Shown here in pieces: positions 8,297 to 16,162 of a stretch of 64,000 nucleotides of DNA. The translations under genes were made by a program, and so were the position numbers. Location: assembly GCF_049800775.1 (NCBI RefSeq), contig NZ_JBNAFR010000005.1:62001-126000 (forward strand), given 5' to 3'. Under the pieces are notes generated by a model that saw only the letters and a program-made list of their open reading frames with translations, did no database searches and was not told the DNA's origin. Each line of letters begins with the position of its first letter. Position 1 is the first letter of the stretch. This stretch comes from Dinoroseobacter sp049800775 (GTDB lineage: Bacteria; Pseudomonadota; Alphaproteobacteria; Rhodobacterales; Rhodobacteraceae).

Positions 8297-8779
8297 ATGG
8301 CCAAACCGAAGACCCCCGAAGAGAAGAACTACAAAGTCGTCGCCGAGAACCGGCGCGCACGGCGGGAATACGCGATCGAGGACGACCTCGAAGTCGGTAT
8401 TGTGCTCGAAGGGTCCGAGGTGAAATCCCTCCGCGAGGGCGGCTCGAACATCGCCGAGAGCTATGCGGCCGTGGACGAGGCCGAGCTCTGGCTGGTGAAC
8501 AGCTATATCGCCCCCTATGCCCAGGCCAAGACCTGGAAGCACGAGGAGCGGCGGCGGCGCAAACTGCTGGTCTCGAAGCGCGAGCTGTCGCGGCTCTGGA
8601 ACGCCACCCAGCGGCAGGGCATGACCCTCGTGCCCATGGTGATGTATTTCAACCATCGCGGGCTGGTGAAGCTGAAGATCGGCATCGCCAAGGGCAAGAA
8701 GCTCGCCGACAAGCGCGCCACGGATGCCAAGCGCGACTGGAACCGGCAGAAGCAGCGGTTGCTGAAGCAAGGCCACTAG
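8297..8779 (+). CDS. smpB: SsrA-binding protein SmpB
   Basis: A 160-residue OB-fold protein that binds tmRNA and delivers it to stalled ribosomes for trans-translation. Conserved N-terminal NYKVVAENRRARREY, the GSEVKSLR motif and the basic C-terminal tail KRDWNRQKQRLLKQ, which enters the empty mRNA channel, are all present. I use the ATG at 8297, where family members begin. A GTG at 8288 overlapping the upstream TGA would add three residues. The tmRNA gene itself is not in the window. Confidence 0.96.
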   Translation: MAKPKTPEEKNYKVVAENRRARREYAIEDDLEVGIVLEGSEVKSLREGGSNIAESYAAVDEAELWLVNSYIAPYAQAKTWKHEERRRRKLLVSKRELSRLWNATQRQGMTLVPMVMYFNHRGLVKLKIGIAKGKKLADKRATDAKRDWNRQKQRLLKQGH

Positions 8780-8812
8780 GCGGGCGGCGCGCCGGCGGAC
8801 AGGCCGCGCCGT

Positions 8813-8892
8813 GAGTATTTGCAGAACAATGAACCTGCAGAACGCCCTGCGGATCGAGGCGCGCGCCTCCCCTCATTGTTCCAAAAATACTC
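8813..8892. repeat. Inverted pair of a dispersed intergenic repeat
   Basis: GAGTATTTGCAGAACAATGA at 8813-8832 is matched in reverse orientation by TCATTGTTCCAAAAATACTC at 8873-8892. The arms are 20 bp with three central mismatches, separated by 40 bases. The right arm, extended to 8871-8895, is identical over 25 bp to a copy at 61979-62003. The element fills most of the 218-base gap between smpB and the sulfurtransferase, in which I see no gene. Confidence 0.75.
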
Positions 8893-8997
8893 AAACTCCC
8901 ACGGGAGGTCGCAGACCCCGCCCGTTGGCCTCTCTTGCCAGCGCGGGCTCCGCTCGTTACCCAAGGATGAGACCACAGCAGGACAAGGCCGCATCCC

Positions 8998-9849
8998 GTG
9001 TCACAAGACGATCCCAAGACCCTGGTATCCACCGAATGGCTGGAGGCGCATCTGACCAATCCGGATCTGCGCATCCTGGATGCGTCCTGGTATCTCCCCG
9101 ATGCGCAGCGCGATCCCAAGGCCGAGTATGACGCCGGACATATCCCCGGCGCGCGGTTCCTGGCGATGGATGATGTGAGCGATGCGCGGTCGGACCTGCC
9201 CCATACCGCCCCGCCGGTCGAGAAATTCATGTCCCGCATGCGCGCCCTGGGCGTGGGCGATGGCCACCAGGTCGTGGTCTATGACGGCGCGGGGCTGTTT
9301 TCCGCCGCGCGGATCTGGTGGTTGTTCCGGCTGATGGGCAAGACCGACATCGCCGTGCTCGATGGCGGGTTCCGCAAATGGCAGGCCGAAGGCCGCGAGA
9401 TCGAGGACCTGCCCCCGGTGATCCGGGACCGGCACATGACCGTGCAGCGTCAGGCCCATCTGATCAAGGACGTCACCCAGGTGGCCGCCGCCGCGAAGCT
9501 CGGCGTGCCGCAGGTGGTGGATGCCCGCTCCCCCAGCCGGTTCCGCGGCGAGGACCCGGAGCCTCGCCCCGGGCTGCGTGCCGGGCATATCCCGGGCTCC
9601 AGCAACCTGCACTATGCCAGCCTGCTGGCCGAGGACGGCACCATGAAACCGATCCCCGAACTGCGCGCAGCCTTCGAGGCGGCCGAGGTCGATCTGTCGA
9701 AGCCGGTGATCACGACCTGCGGCTCCGGCGTGACGGCGGCGATCCTCAGTCTCGCGCTGGAACGGATCGGTCACCGGGATCACAGCCTCTATGACGGCTC
9801 CTGGAGCGAGTGGGGCATGTATGACGGGCTCAAGGTCGCCACGGGCTGA
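8998..9849 (+). CDS. sseA: 3-mercaptopyruvate sulfurtransferase
   Basis: A 283-residue two-domain rhodanese-fold enzyme transferring sulfur from 3-mercaptopyruvate to thiophilic acceptors. The N-terminal domain is the inactive rhodanese copy. The C-terminal domain has the active-site loop CGSGVTA with catalytic Cys241, a signature that favours mercaptopyruvate over thiosulfate as donor. The start is GTG at 8998, preceded by AGGACAAGG. The aminotransferase gene follows after 8 bases, which makes biochemical sense: an aminotransferase can generate mercaptopyruvate from cysteine. Confidence 0.93.
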   Translation: MSQDDPKTLVSTEWLEAHLTNPDLRILDASWYLPDAQRDPKAEYDAGHIPGARFLAMDDVSDARSDLPHTAPPVEKFMSRMRALGVGDGHQVVVYDGAGLFSAARIWWLFRLMGKTDIAVLDGGFRKWQAEGREIEDLPPVIRDRHMTVQRQAHLIKDVTQVAAAAKLGVPQVVDARSPSRFRGEDPEPRPGLRAGHIPGSSNLHYASLLAEDGTMKPIPELRAAFEAAEVDLSKPVITTCGSGVTAAILSLALERIGHRDHSLYDGSWSEWGMYDGLKVATG

Positions 9850-9857
9850 CCCCGCCG

Positions 9858-11039
9858 ATGTTCGAGCGCCTGACGCCCACGGACCCGGACGCGATCCTCG
9901 CGCTGATGCAGGCGTTTCAAGCAGACCCGCGCCCGGGCAAGGTTGATCTCGGGATCGGCGTGTGGCGCGATGCCGATGGCCGTACCCCGGTCTTCAGCGC
10001 CGTCAAACGGGCCGAAAAGCGGATCTGGAAGCGTCAGGAGACAAAGACCTATGTGTCGTTTCGCGGCGATGCGGCCTTTCACGAGGCGGTGTCCAACCTG
10101 CTACTGGGGCCCGCGACCGATGGGCAATGGCGGGCGGCCAGCGCGACGACGGGTGGCACCTCGGCGGTGCAGACGGCCCTGACCCTGGCCCGCGCCGCCC
10201 ATCCGGATCTGCGGGTCTGGATCCCGGCGGAGACATGGCCCAACCACTGGGTTCTGGCCCGGAGCCTCGGGCTGGAGACTCGCAGCTTTGCCTATATCGA
10301 CCCCGACACGCAGGAGATCGACCGCGCGGGCCTTCTTCGCGATCTGGACCGCGCGCAGGCGGGGGATGTGGTCCTGCTCCATGCCTGTTGTCACAACCCG
10401 ACAGGCGCCGATCCCGATGCGGAGCTGCAGGCGGCGATCGTCGCCAGCCTCGCCCGGACCGGGGCCGTGCCGGTCATCGACTGCGCCTATCTGGGCTTCG
10501 GGGCCACCCCGGAAGAGGACAGCGCGTTTCTGCGCCGCCTCAGCACCTTGCCCGAGGTCCTGATCGCGTTTTCCGGCTCCAAGAGCTTTGGGCTCTACCG
10601 CGAGCGTGTCGGGCTCTGCCTCGCATTGGCGGATGGGCCGCAGGCCCGGGATGTGGTCGAGAACCATCTCACCCGGATCAACCGCGTAACCTATTCCTTC
10701 CCGCCGGATCACGGCGCGCGCACGGTGACTGAGATCCTCGGGGATCAGACCCTGCGTACGGAGTGGCAGGATGAGCTCGGGTCGATCCGCGACGCGATCA
10801 CCACGCACCGGGCTCGGCTGTCCGAGGCCCTGCGGATGCGCCTGAACACGGATCGGTTCGACCGGTTGACCCGGCAGAAGGGCATGTTCGCGATGCTGCC
10901 TTTGGGCGAAGCGCGCGTGGCAGAGCTGCGCAACGCGCATGGGATCTACATCGTGGGCGCGGGCCGGATCAACATGGCCGGTGTGACCGAAGAGACCTGC
11001 GCCACCGTGGCGGACGCGCTGGCAACTGTCCTGCGCTGA
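9858..11039 (+). CDS. Aromatic/aspartate aminotransferase, class I PLP-dependent
   Basis: A 393-residue fold-type I aminotransferase of the aspartate/tyrosine (AspC/TyrB) subgroup. It has the N-terminal DPRPGKVDLGIGVWRD segment, HNPTGAD in the PLP-binding region, and the Schiff-base lysine K242 in SGSKSFGLYRERVG. Which amino acid it prefers cannot be decided from sequence. It lies 8 bases after sseA, suggesting co-transcription and a possible cysteine-to-mercaptopyruvate step. The GGC TGA end of sseA and the short spacer with CGCCG leave only a weak ribosome site. Confidence 0.9.
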   Translation: MFERLTPTDPDAILALMQAFQADPRPGKVDLGIGVWRDADGRTPVFSAVKRAEKRIWKRQETKTYVSFRGDAAFHEAVSNLLLGPATDGQWRAASATTGGTSAVQTALTLARAAHPDLRVWIPAETWPNHWVLARSLGLETRSFAYIDPDTQEIDRAGLLRDLDRAQAGDVVLLHACCHNPTGADPDAELQAAIVASLARTGAVPVIDCAYLGFGATPEEDSAFLRRLSTLPEVLIAFSGSKSFGLYRERVGLCLALADGPQARDVVENHLTRINRVTYSFPPDHGARTVTEILGDQTLRTEWQDELGSIRDAITTHRARLSEALRMRLNTDRFDRLTRQKGMFAMLPLGEARVAELRNAHGIYIVGAGRINMAGVTEETCATVADALATVLR

Positions 11040-11070
11040 GCCGCGCCCCGCCCGCACCACCATCATCCCC

Positions 11071-11109
11071 AAAAGAAAACCGGGCCCTTCGGTTTCCCGA
11101 ACGACCCGG
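11071..11109 (-). terminator. Hairpin with U-rich tail, minus strand
   Basis: On the minus strand two 13-base arms (11109-11097 and 11092-11080, with one mismatch and one G-T pair) close a GAAA tetraloop and are followed by TTTTCTTTT (11079-11071). This is a strong intrinsic terminator for minus-strand transcription. It lies about 80 bases beyond the first terminator of amtB, so it is either a back-up or ends a separate short transcript. Confidence 0.7.
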
Positions 11110-11189
11110 CTCTGCACTGTATACAAAGAGACACACTAAACGACCCGAGGGCCAAACGCACATCACCAAATACGCGGTGATACTCTGAT

Positions 11190-11217
11190 AAAAAGCCCGG
11201 GCGAAAAGACGCCCGGG
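11190..11217 (-). terminator. Rho-independent terminator of glnK-amtB
   Basis: Perfect 8-bp arms CCCGGGCG/CGCCCGGG around a 6-base loop, followed on the minus strand by TTTTT (11194-11190). It lies 28 bases after the amtB stop and reads in the right direction. A further small hairpin (ATCACC at 11162, GGTGAT at 11176) lies between it and the second terminator. Confidence 0.88.
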
Positions 11218-11244
11218 GAGTGTTCAGGCTGAGTGGAAGGAGTC

Positions 11245-12561
11245 TCAGCCCTTGGAGAACTCCGGATAGGCTTCCATGCCCATTTCGGACATATCCAAGC
11301 CGTTGATCTCGTCTTCTTCGCTGACGCGGATGCCCATCACTGCCTTGAGGATGAACCACACCACGAGGCTGGCGACGAAGGTAAAGATACCGTAGGCCGC
11401 GATACCGATCAGCTGGGTCATCAGGCTTGCGCCCTCCTGATAGAAGACCACCGCGATGGTGCCCCAGATACCGGCAAAGAGGTGCACCGGGATGGCGCCG
11501 ACCACGTCGTCGATCTTGAACTTGTCCAGAAGCGGCACGGTGAAGACCACGATCACGCCACCGACGGCACCAATCCAGAGCGCGCCGAACAGCGACGGGT
11601 CAAGCGGGCTTGCCGTGATGGACACGAGGCCAGCCAGAGCGCCGTTCAGCACCATGGTGAGGTCCGGCTTCTTGTAGAGAACCTGGGTCAGGATCAGCGC
11701 GGTCACCGCACCGGCCGCAGCGGCCATGTTGGTGTTGGCAAAGATGCGCGACACGTCAGAGACATCGCCCACGGTGCCCATGGCCAGCTGCGAGCCGCCG
11801 TTGAAACCGAACCAGCCGAGCCACAGGATGAACGTCCCCAGCGTGGCGAGGGCGAGGTTGGAACCGGGCATCGGGTTGACCTTGCCGTCCTTGTACTTGC
11901 CAAGGCGCGGGCCGAGGACAATCGCACCGGCCAGAGCGGCCCAGCCACCCACGGAGTGCACAACGGTCGAACCGGCGAAGTCAGAGAAGCCCATCTCGGA
12001 CAACCAGCCGCCGCCCCACTGCCAGGAGCCGGAGATCGGGTACATGACACCGGTCAGAACCACGACGAAGATCAGGAAGGGCCAGAGCTTGATGCGTTCG
12101 GCCAGAGCACCGGACACGATGGACGCGGTCGCAGCGACAAACACCAGCTGGAAGAAGAAGTCCGAACCGATGGACGCATAGTCAAGCGCGGCATCCGCAG
12201 CGGCAACACCCACGGGATCCAGCACGGTCGGGACAAAGAAGCTGCCCACATAGCCGTTGAAATCGCCCGGATACATCAGGTTGAAGCCGATCAGCCAGTA
12301 CATGATGGCCGCAATGGAATAGAGCGCGATGTTCTTGGTCATCTGCATGGTGACGTTCTTGGAACGCACCAGGCCGCCTTCGAGCATCGCAAAGCCCGCG
12401 GCCATGAAGAACACCAGGAAACCCGCCATGCAGAACAGCAGCGTGGTCATGATGTACGGGCCGATTTCGTCAAATGTCGGCGCGGCGGCTTCCTGAGCAA
12501 GTCCCAGGCTCGGCAGCGCGATCGCAGCGGCCGCCAGGGGAAGGAGCTTGGTTATTTTCAT
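11245..12561 (-). CDS. amtB: Ammonium transporter AmtB
   Basis: A 438-residue inner-membrane ammonium channel. An N-terminal signal-like segment ending in LGLAQEA is followed by eleven transmembrane helices, with the conserved DFAGSTVVHSVGG motif (pore aspartate and first twin histidine) near residue 190 and a late HLFAGIWG motif carrying the second histidine. The cytoplasmic tail EEDEINGLDMSEMGMEAYPEF is the region that GlnK contacts. glnK lies immediately upstream (33-base gap) on the same strand, the standard pairing by which GlnK blocks the channel when nitrogen is plentiful. Confidence 0.97.
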   Translation of the reverse strand: MKITKLLPLAAAAIALPSLGLAQEAAAPTFDEIGPYIMTTLLFCMAGFLVFFMAAGFAMLEGGLVRSKNVTMQMTKNIALYSIAAIMYWLIGFNLMYPGDFNGYVGSFFVPTVLDPVGVAAADAALDYASIGSDFFFQLVFVAATASIVSGALAERIKLWPFLIFVVVLTGVMYPISGSWQWGGGWLSEMGFSDFAGSTVVHSVGGWAALAGAIVLGPRLGKYKDGKVNPMPGSNLALATLGTFILWLGWFGFNGGSQLAMGTVGDVSDVSRIFANTNMAAAAGAVTALILTQVLYKKPDLTMVLNGALAGLVSITASPLDPSLFGALWIGAVGGVIVVFTVPLLDKFKIDDVVGAIPVHLFAGIWGTIAVVFYQEGASLMTQLIGIAAYGIFTFVASLVVWFILKAVMGIRVSEEDEINGLDMSEMGMEAYPEFSKG

Positions 12562-12594
12562 TATACGGTTACCCTCTGAAAAGAGACGCAGGCT

Positions 12595-12933
12595 TTACAG
12601 CGCGTCGTCGTTGGTTTCGCCCGTGCGGACGCGGACCGCCTGCTGCACGTCGAGAACAAAGATCTTGCCGTCGCCGATCTTGTCGGTCTTGGCGGTGGAC
12701 TGGATGGCTTCGACCACCTGGTCGGCCATGGCATCGCCCACGACGATTTCAAGTTTGACCTTCGGCACGAAGTTCACGGCATATTCGGCGCCGCGGTAAA
12801 TTTCGGTGTGACCGGACTGAGAGCCGAAGCCCTTGATCTCGGTGACCATCATGCCGCGCACGCCGATGGATGTGAGCGCTTCGCGCACCTCCTCCAGCTT
12901 GAACGGTTTGATTGCTGCGATGATGAGTTTCAC
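12595..12933 (-). CDS. glnK: P-II nitrogen regulatory protein GlnK
   Basis: A 112-residue trimeric P-II signal protein that senses 2-oxoglutarate, ATP/ADP and, through uridylylation, glutamine. The modified tyrosine is Tyr51 in the T-loop GAEYAVNF; the GDGKIFV and C-terminal regions form the nucleotide site. The start is GTG at 12933, with AAGGAAGGG in front. Co-transcription with amtB and the operator-like repeats upstream fit nitrogen control through NtrC, though the binding protein is inferred. Confidence 0.97.
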   Translation of the reverse strand: MKLIIAAIKPFKLEEVREALTSIGVRGMMVTEIKGFGSQSGHTEIYRGAEYAVNFVPKVKLEIVVGDAMADQVVEAIQSTAKTDKIGDGKIFVLDVQQAVRVRTGETNDDAL

Positions 12934-13030
12934 GTCTTACCCTTCCTTAAGGCAGGTTCCCTGCGAGAGTTCACGGGCGCACAACAGAACGTCACGTGGG
13001 GCGGCTTCAATCCGACAGCGGCAATTCTCG

Positions 13031-13090
13031 ACAACCTGAGGTTGTTGTCGCACATTTTTTGCACGATTCTGCGCGATAGCACATTTTTTG
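13031..13090. promoter_or_regulatory. Palindrome and direct repeats upstream of glnK
   Basis: In the 280-base gap between glnK (minus) and the PBP gene (plus) a perfect 15-base palindrome ACAACCTGAGGTTGT lies at 13031-13045. GCACATTTTTTG occurs twice, at 13050-13061 and 13079-13090, 29 bases apart. The block is roughly 100-160 bp upstream of glnK. The arrangement resembles tandem activator sites of nitrogen-regulated promoters, but I see no clear TGGCAC-N5-TTGC sigma-54 site. The regulator is therefore inference. Confidence 0.45.
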
Positions 13091-13213
13091 GGCAGTTGAA
13101 GAACGGAGAATTCGATTCCGACCCGTGCAAAATCGAGTCACGAAGGGTTACATTGCAACAGGGCGGAGACCCGGGCCCTTGCAGGGCGATGCAGAGCAGT
13201 ACAGGCACCGCGT

Positions 13214-15472
13214 ATGAGTTCAGATAACCGAAAACGGCCGGTGCTGCGCGCCGACCCGCGGCCTGCCGGACGCCCGGCCAAGGCCGCCAAAGCCAAGCCC
13301 AAACCAAAGCCCAAGGCGCCTCCGCGCAAGGCACCGGCCAAGAAGGCCGCGCCGCGCAAATCCGTGGCCCGCAAACCGGCCCCGTCGCGGAAACGGCGGC
13401 GCAGCGGTGGCGGCCCGCCGCCACGCGGCTTCTTTGCCCGCATCGGCTGGAGCATCAAACGGCTGATCGGCTGGATCTTCGGCGTGATCTTCGCGATCAC
13501 CTGGCGCGGGATCGCGGTCCTGCTGCTGATCCTCGCAGGGGCCACGGCCTATCACTACTCGACGCTGCCTCCCGCGCTCGACCTGACGGATGCGCGGGTG
13601 CGGGGCTCGGTGACGCTTCTGGACCGGGAAGGCGACGTCTATGCCTGGCGCGGGGATCAGTTCGGCGGGATCATCACCGCCGATACGGTCTCGCCCCATC
13701 TCAAGAACGCGATCATCGCCACCGAGGACCGCCGGTTTTACCGCCATTTCGGGATCAGCCCGCGCGGCATCGCCAGCGCCGTGCGCATCAACCTGCGCGA
13801 GGGGCGCGGCCCGCTCTCGGGACATGGTGGCTCGACCATCACGCAGCAGGTGGCGAAACTTCTCTGCCTCGGGACCGACTTCTCCCCCGAAAGCGGGCAG
13901 ACCGAAGCGGAATATGAGGCCGAGTGCCGCTCCGGCGGGATCTGGCGCAAGGTCAAGGAGATCCCGTACTCCATGGCCTTGGAGACGGCCTATACCAAGG
14001 ACGAGATCCTGACCATCTACCTCAACCGCGCCTATCTGGGCGCGGGGGCCCGTGGGTTCGAGGCTGCGAGTCAGCGGTATTTCGGCAAGTCCGCCGCCGA
14101 GGTGACCCCGCCCGAGGCCGCGATGCTCGCCGGGCTGCTGGTCGCGCCCACACGATTTGCCCCGACCAATGATCTGGCCCGCAGCCAACGCCGTGCGGCC
14201 ACCATCATCGGGTTGATGCAGGAGCAGGGCTATCTCAGCGATACCGAGGCCGCCGTGGCCCAGGCCAACCCGGCCACCCTGTCGGCCGCGGCCGAGCGTC
14301 TGGCAGGCGGGTATTTCGCCGATTGGGTGATGGATTCGGGGCCGAGCTTCCTGACATCGGAGACGACCGAGGACGTGATCATCCGCACGACCTTCGATCA
14401 GCGGATCCAGAACGCCGCCGAAGAGGCGCTGCAGTATGTCTTCGACACCAAGGTCTCGAAGGGCTCCAAGGCGCAGGCTGCCATCGTGGTGATGTCCGCC
14501 GATGGCGCAGTGCGGGCCATGGTGGGCGGGCGCAAGCTGCAGGTCTCGGGCGCGTTCAACCGCGCGACGCAAGCCCTGCGCCAGACCGGTTCGGCCTTCA
14601 AACCCTTCGTCTATGCCGCCGCGCTCGATCTGGGCTACCGGCCCAATGACCTGATCCTCGATGCGCCGCTGACGATCAACATCCCCGGCTCCGGCCCCTG
14701 GAGCCCGCGGAACTACACGGGCAATTTCTATGGCGAGGTGACCCTGACCGAGGCCCTGATGAACTCGCTCAACACGCCCGCGGTCCGGCTGTCCGAAGAG
14801 GTCGGGCGCGAGAATGTACGCAAGGTCGCCACGGATTTCGGCATCGCCCGGAAGATGGCAGATGGTCCAGCGCTGGCGCTTGGGGCTTCCGAGAGCACGC
14901 TCTTGGAGATGACGGCGGCCTATGCCGGGATCCTCAATGGCGGCAGCAGCGTGGCCCCCTACGGGCTGACCGAGTTGCGGCTTCTGGGGGATACGACCCC
15001 GCTGATGGGGCAGGCTGGCGGGATCGGCGAGCGCGTGGTGAGCCAACGCGCGGCGCAGGAGCTCACCTATATGATGTACCGCGTCATTGCCGACGGAACA
15101 GGCGGGCGCGCCAAGCTTCCGGAGAACCGGCAGGCGGCGGGCAAGACCGGCACGACGCAGGCCGCGCGGGATGCCTGGTTCGTGGGCTTCACCGCCGATT
15201 ACGTGGCCGGGATCTGGATGGGCTATGACGACAACACGCCCCTGACTGGTGTGACCGGGGGCGGTCTGCCGGCGGAGATCTGGCGCGAGACCATGACCCG
15301 GGTCCATGAGGGGCGTCCGCAAAAGCCGCTGCCCATGACCCTGCCGCCGGCGCGCGCGCCGGAAGCACCGCAGGTGGTGCAATCCCGGCCCGATACGCGC
15401 GAGGATCCTATCCGCAACGCGGCGGAGCGGGTCATTCGCGATGTTCTGGGACAGATCCTCGGGCGGAACTAG
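13214..15472 (+). CDS. Class A penicillin-binding protein (PBP1A-like transglycosylase/transpeptidase)
   Basis: A 752-residue bifunctional peptidoglycan synthase. The first 75 residues are an unusually Lys/Arg/Pro/Ala-rich cytoplasmic tail, then one membrane anchor (about 95-115). The glycosyltransferase domain has its catalytic Glu171 in TEDRRFYRHFG. The transpeptidase domain has the SxxK serine S460 (SAFK), the SLN motif at 518-520 and KTGT at 644-647. The C-terminus is a Pro-rich tail. It builds glycan strands and crosslinks them in the periplasm. The start ATG at 13214 is well supported by the end of the basic tail; an in-frame extension does not exist in the track of conserved sequence. 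Convergent with mlaC. Confidence 0.95.
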   Translation: MSSDNRKRPVLRADPRPAGRPAKAAKAKPKPKPKAPPRKAPAKKAAPRKSVARKPAPSRKRRRSGGGPPPRGFFARIGWSIKRLIGWIFGVIFAITWRGIAVLLLILAGATAYHYSTLPPALDLTDARVRGSVTLLDREGDVYAWRGDQFGGIITADTVSPHLKNAIIATEDRRFYRHFGISPRGIASAVRINLREGRGPLSGHGGSTITQQVAKLLCLGTDFSPESGQTEAEYEAECRSGGIWRKVKEIPYSMALETAYTKDEILTIYLNRAYLGAGARGFEAASQRYFGKSAAEVTPPEAAMLAGLLVAPTRFAPTNDLARSQRRAATIIGLMQEQGYLSDTEAAVAQANPATLSAAAERLAGGYFADWVMDSGPSFLTSETTEDVIIRTTFDQRIQNAAEEALQYVFDTKVSKGSKAQAAIVVMSADGAVRAMVGGRKLQVSGAFNRATQALRQTGSAFKPFVYAAALDLGYRPNDLILDAPLTINIPGSGPWSPRNYTGNFYGEVTLTEALMNSLNTPAVRLSEEVGRENVRKVATDFGIARKMADGPALALGASESTLLEMTAAYAGILNGGSSVAPYGLTELRLLGDTTPLMGQAGGIGERVVSQRAAQELTYMMYRVIADGTGGRAKLPENRQAAGKTGTTQAARDAWFVGFTADYVAGIWMGYDDNTPLTGVTGGGLPAEIWRETMTRVHEGRPQKPLPMTLPPARAPEAPQVVQSRPDTREDPIRNAAERVIRDVLGQILGRN

Positions 15473-15501
15473 GCCCTCGGCAGGAACGACGGGGATCGGT
15501 G

Positions 15502-15526
15502 GCGCCGCCCTGTGCCAGGGCGGCGC
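15502..15526. terminator. Strong GC hairpin between convergent genes
   Basis: Perfect 11-bp arms GCGCCGCCCTG/CAGGGCGGCGC around a TGC loop, placed in the 66-base gap between the stop of the PBP gene (15472, plus) and that of mlaC (15539, minus). No U-tract follows on either strand, so it may be a weak bidirectional terminator or an mRNA 3'-end stabiliser. Confidence 0.5.
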
Positions 15527-15538
15527 GGACGCGCCCCG

Positions 15539-16162
15539 TTACTGGGTGTTGCGCAGGTCGCGGATCATCGCGTCCAGATCGCCGCCATTGCGATCCAGAA
15601 GCGCGCCGATCTCGGCGCGTTCGGTGATCGCGAGGTTCACGCCTTCGATGATGATGTTGAAGAACCGGTCCCGCCCGGAGCGGTCCGACACAAGGAAGAT
15701 CACCTCGAAGGGCGATTCGCCGCGCAGATAGGCCGTGCCCTTCACCTCGAAGAAACTGCGCACCGGGCGTGCGCTCTCGACATCGATCCGACCGCCCACG
15801 AATTCCTGAAACCGGCGCCCGTATTTGCGCGCGATATAGGGCGCGAATGCCTCGGTATAGGCGCGCCGCTGCGCATTGCTCGCGCTGCGCCATTCCACCC
15901 CGAGCACGGATTGCGCGATGATGTTCACATCCGCGTAGCGCTGAAAGATCTTCTCGAACTCGCGGTAGAGCGCCGGACCGGTCTTGCCGGAATTGATCGC
16001 CTTGTCGATCTCCTCCACGACCCGGCCCACGAGATCGGAGGCCTGCTGCGTATTCAGCGCCTGGGCCGGGCGGGCCCCGGCCAGGCCAAGCAGTGGCACC
16101 GCCGCCAGGGCGGAGACCGCGAATTGGCGCAAGAAGGTACGGCGAAGCAGGTTACTGGGCAT
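15539..16162 (-). CDS. mlaC: MlaC-like phospholipid-binding periplasmic protein (ABC transporter auxiliary)
   Basis: A 207-residue member of the MlaC/Ttg2D family, which ferries phospholipids between the outer-membrane MlaA complex and the inner-membrane MlaFEDB transporter. The N-terminus reads LRRTFLRQ followed by a hydrophobic stretch and AQA, resembling a Tat rather than Sec signal peptide. The remainder has the family's helical and strand order (VNIIAQSVLG, RKYGRRFQEF). The start ATG at 16162 is chosen because it begins that signal; the longer frame is antisense to mlaA. It overlaps the mlaA end by 11 bp. Confidence 0.88.
   Translation of the reverse strand: MPSNLLRRTFLRQFAVSALAAVPLLGLAGARPAQALNTQQASDLVGRVVEEIDKAINSGKTGPALYREFEKIFQRYADVNIIAQSVLGVEWRSASNAQRRAYTEAFAPYIARKYGRRFQEFVGGRIDVESARPVRSFFEVKGTAYLRGESPFEVIFLVSDRSGRDRFFNIIIEGVNLAITERAEIGALLDRNGGDLDAMIRDLRNTQ

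Noticed and set aside
11233..12579. 448-codon plus-strand frame opposite amtB
   Set aside because: His/Asp/Gly-rich shadow of the amtB reading frame with no recognisable domain.
13220..15382. 720-codon minus-strand frame opposite the PBP gene
   Set aside because: Shadow frame; the plus strand carries all class A PBP motifs.
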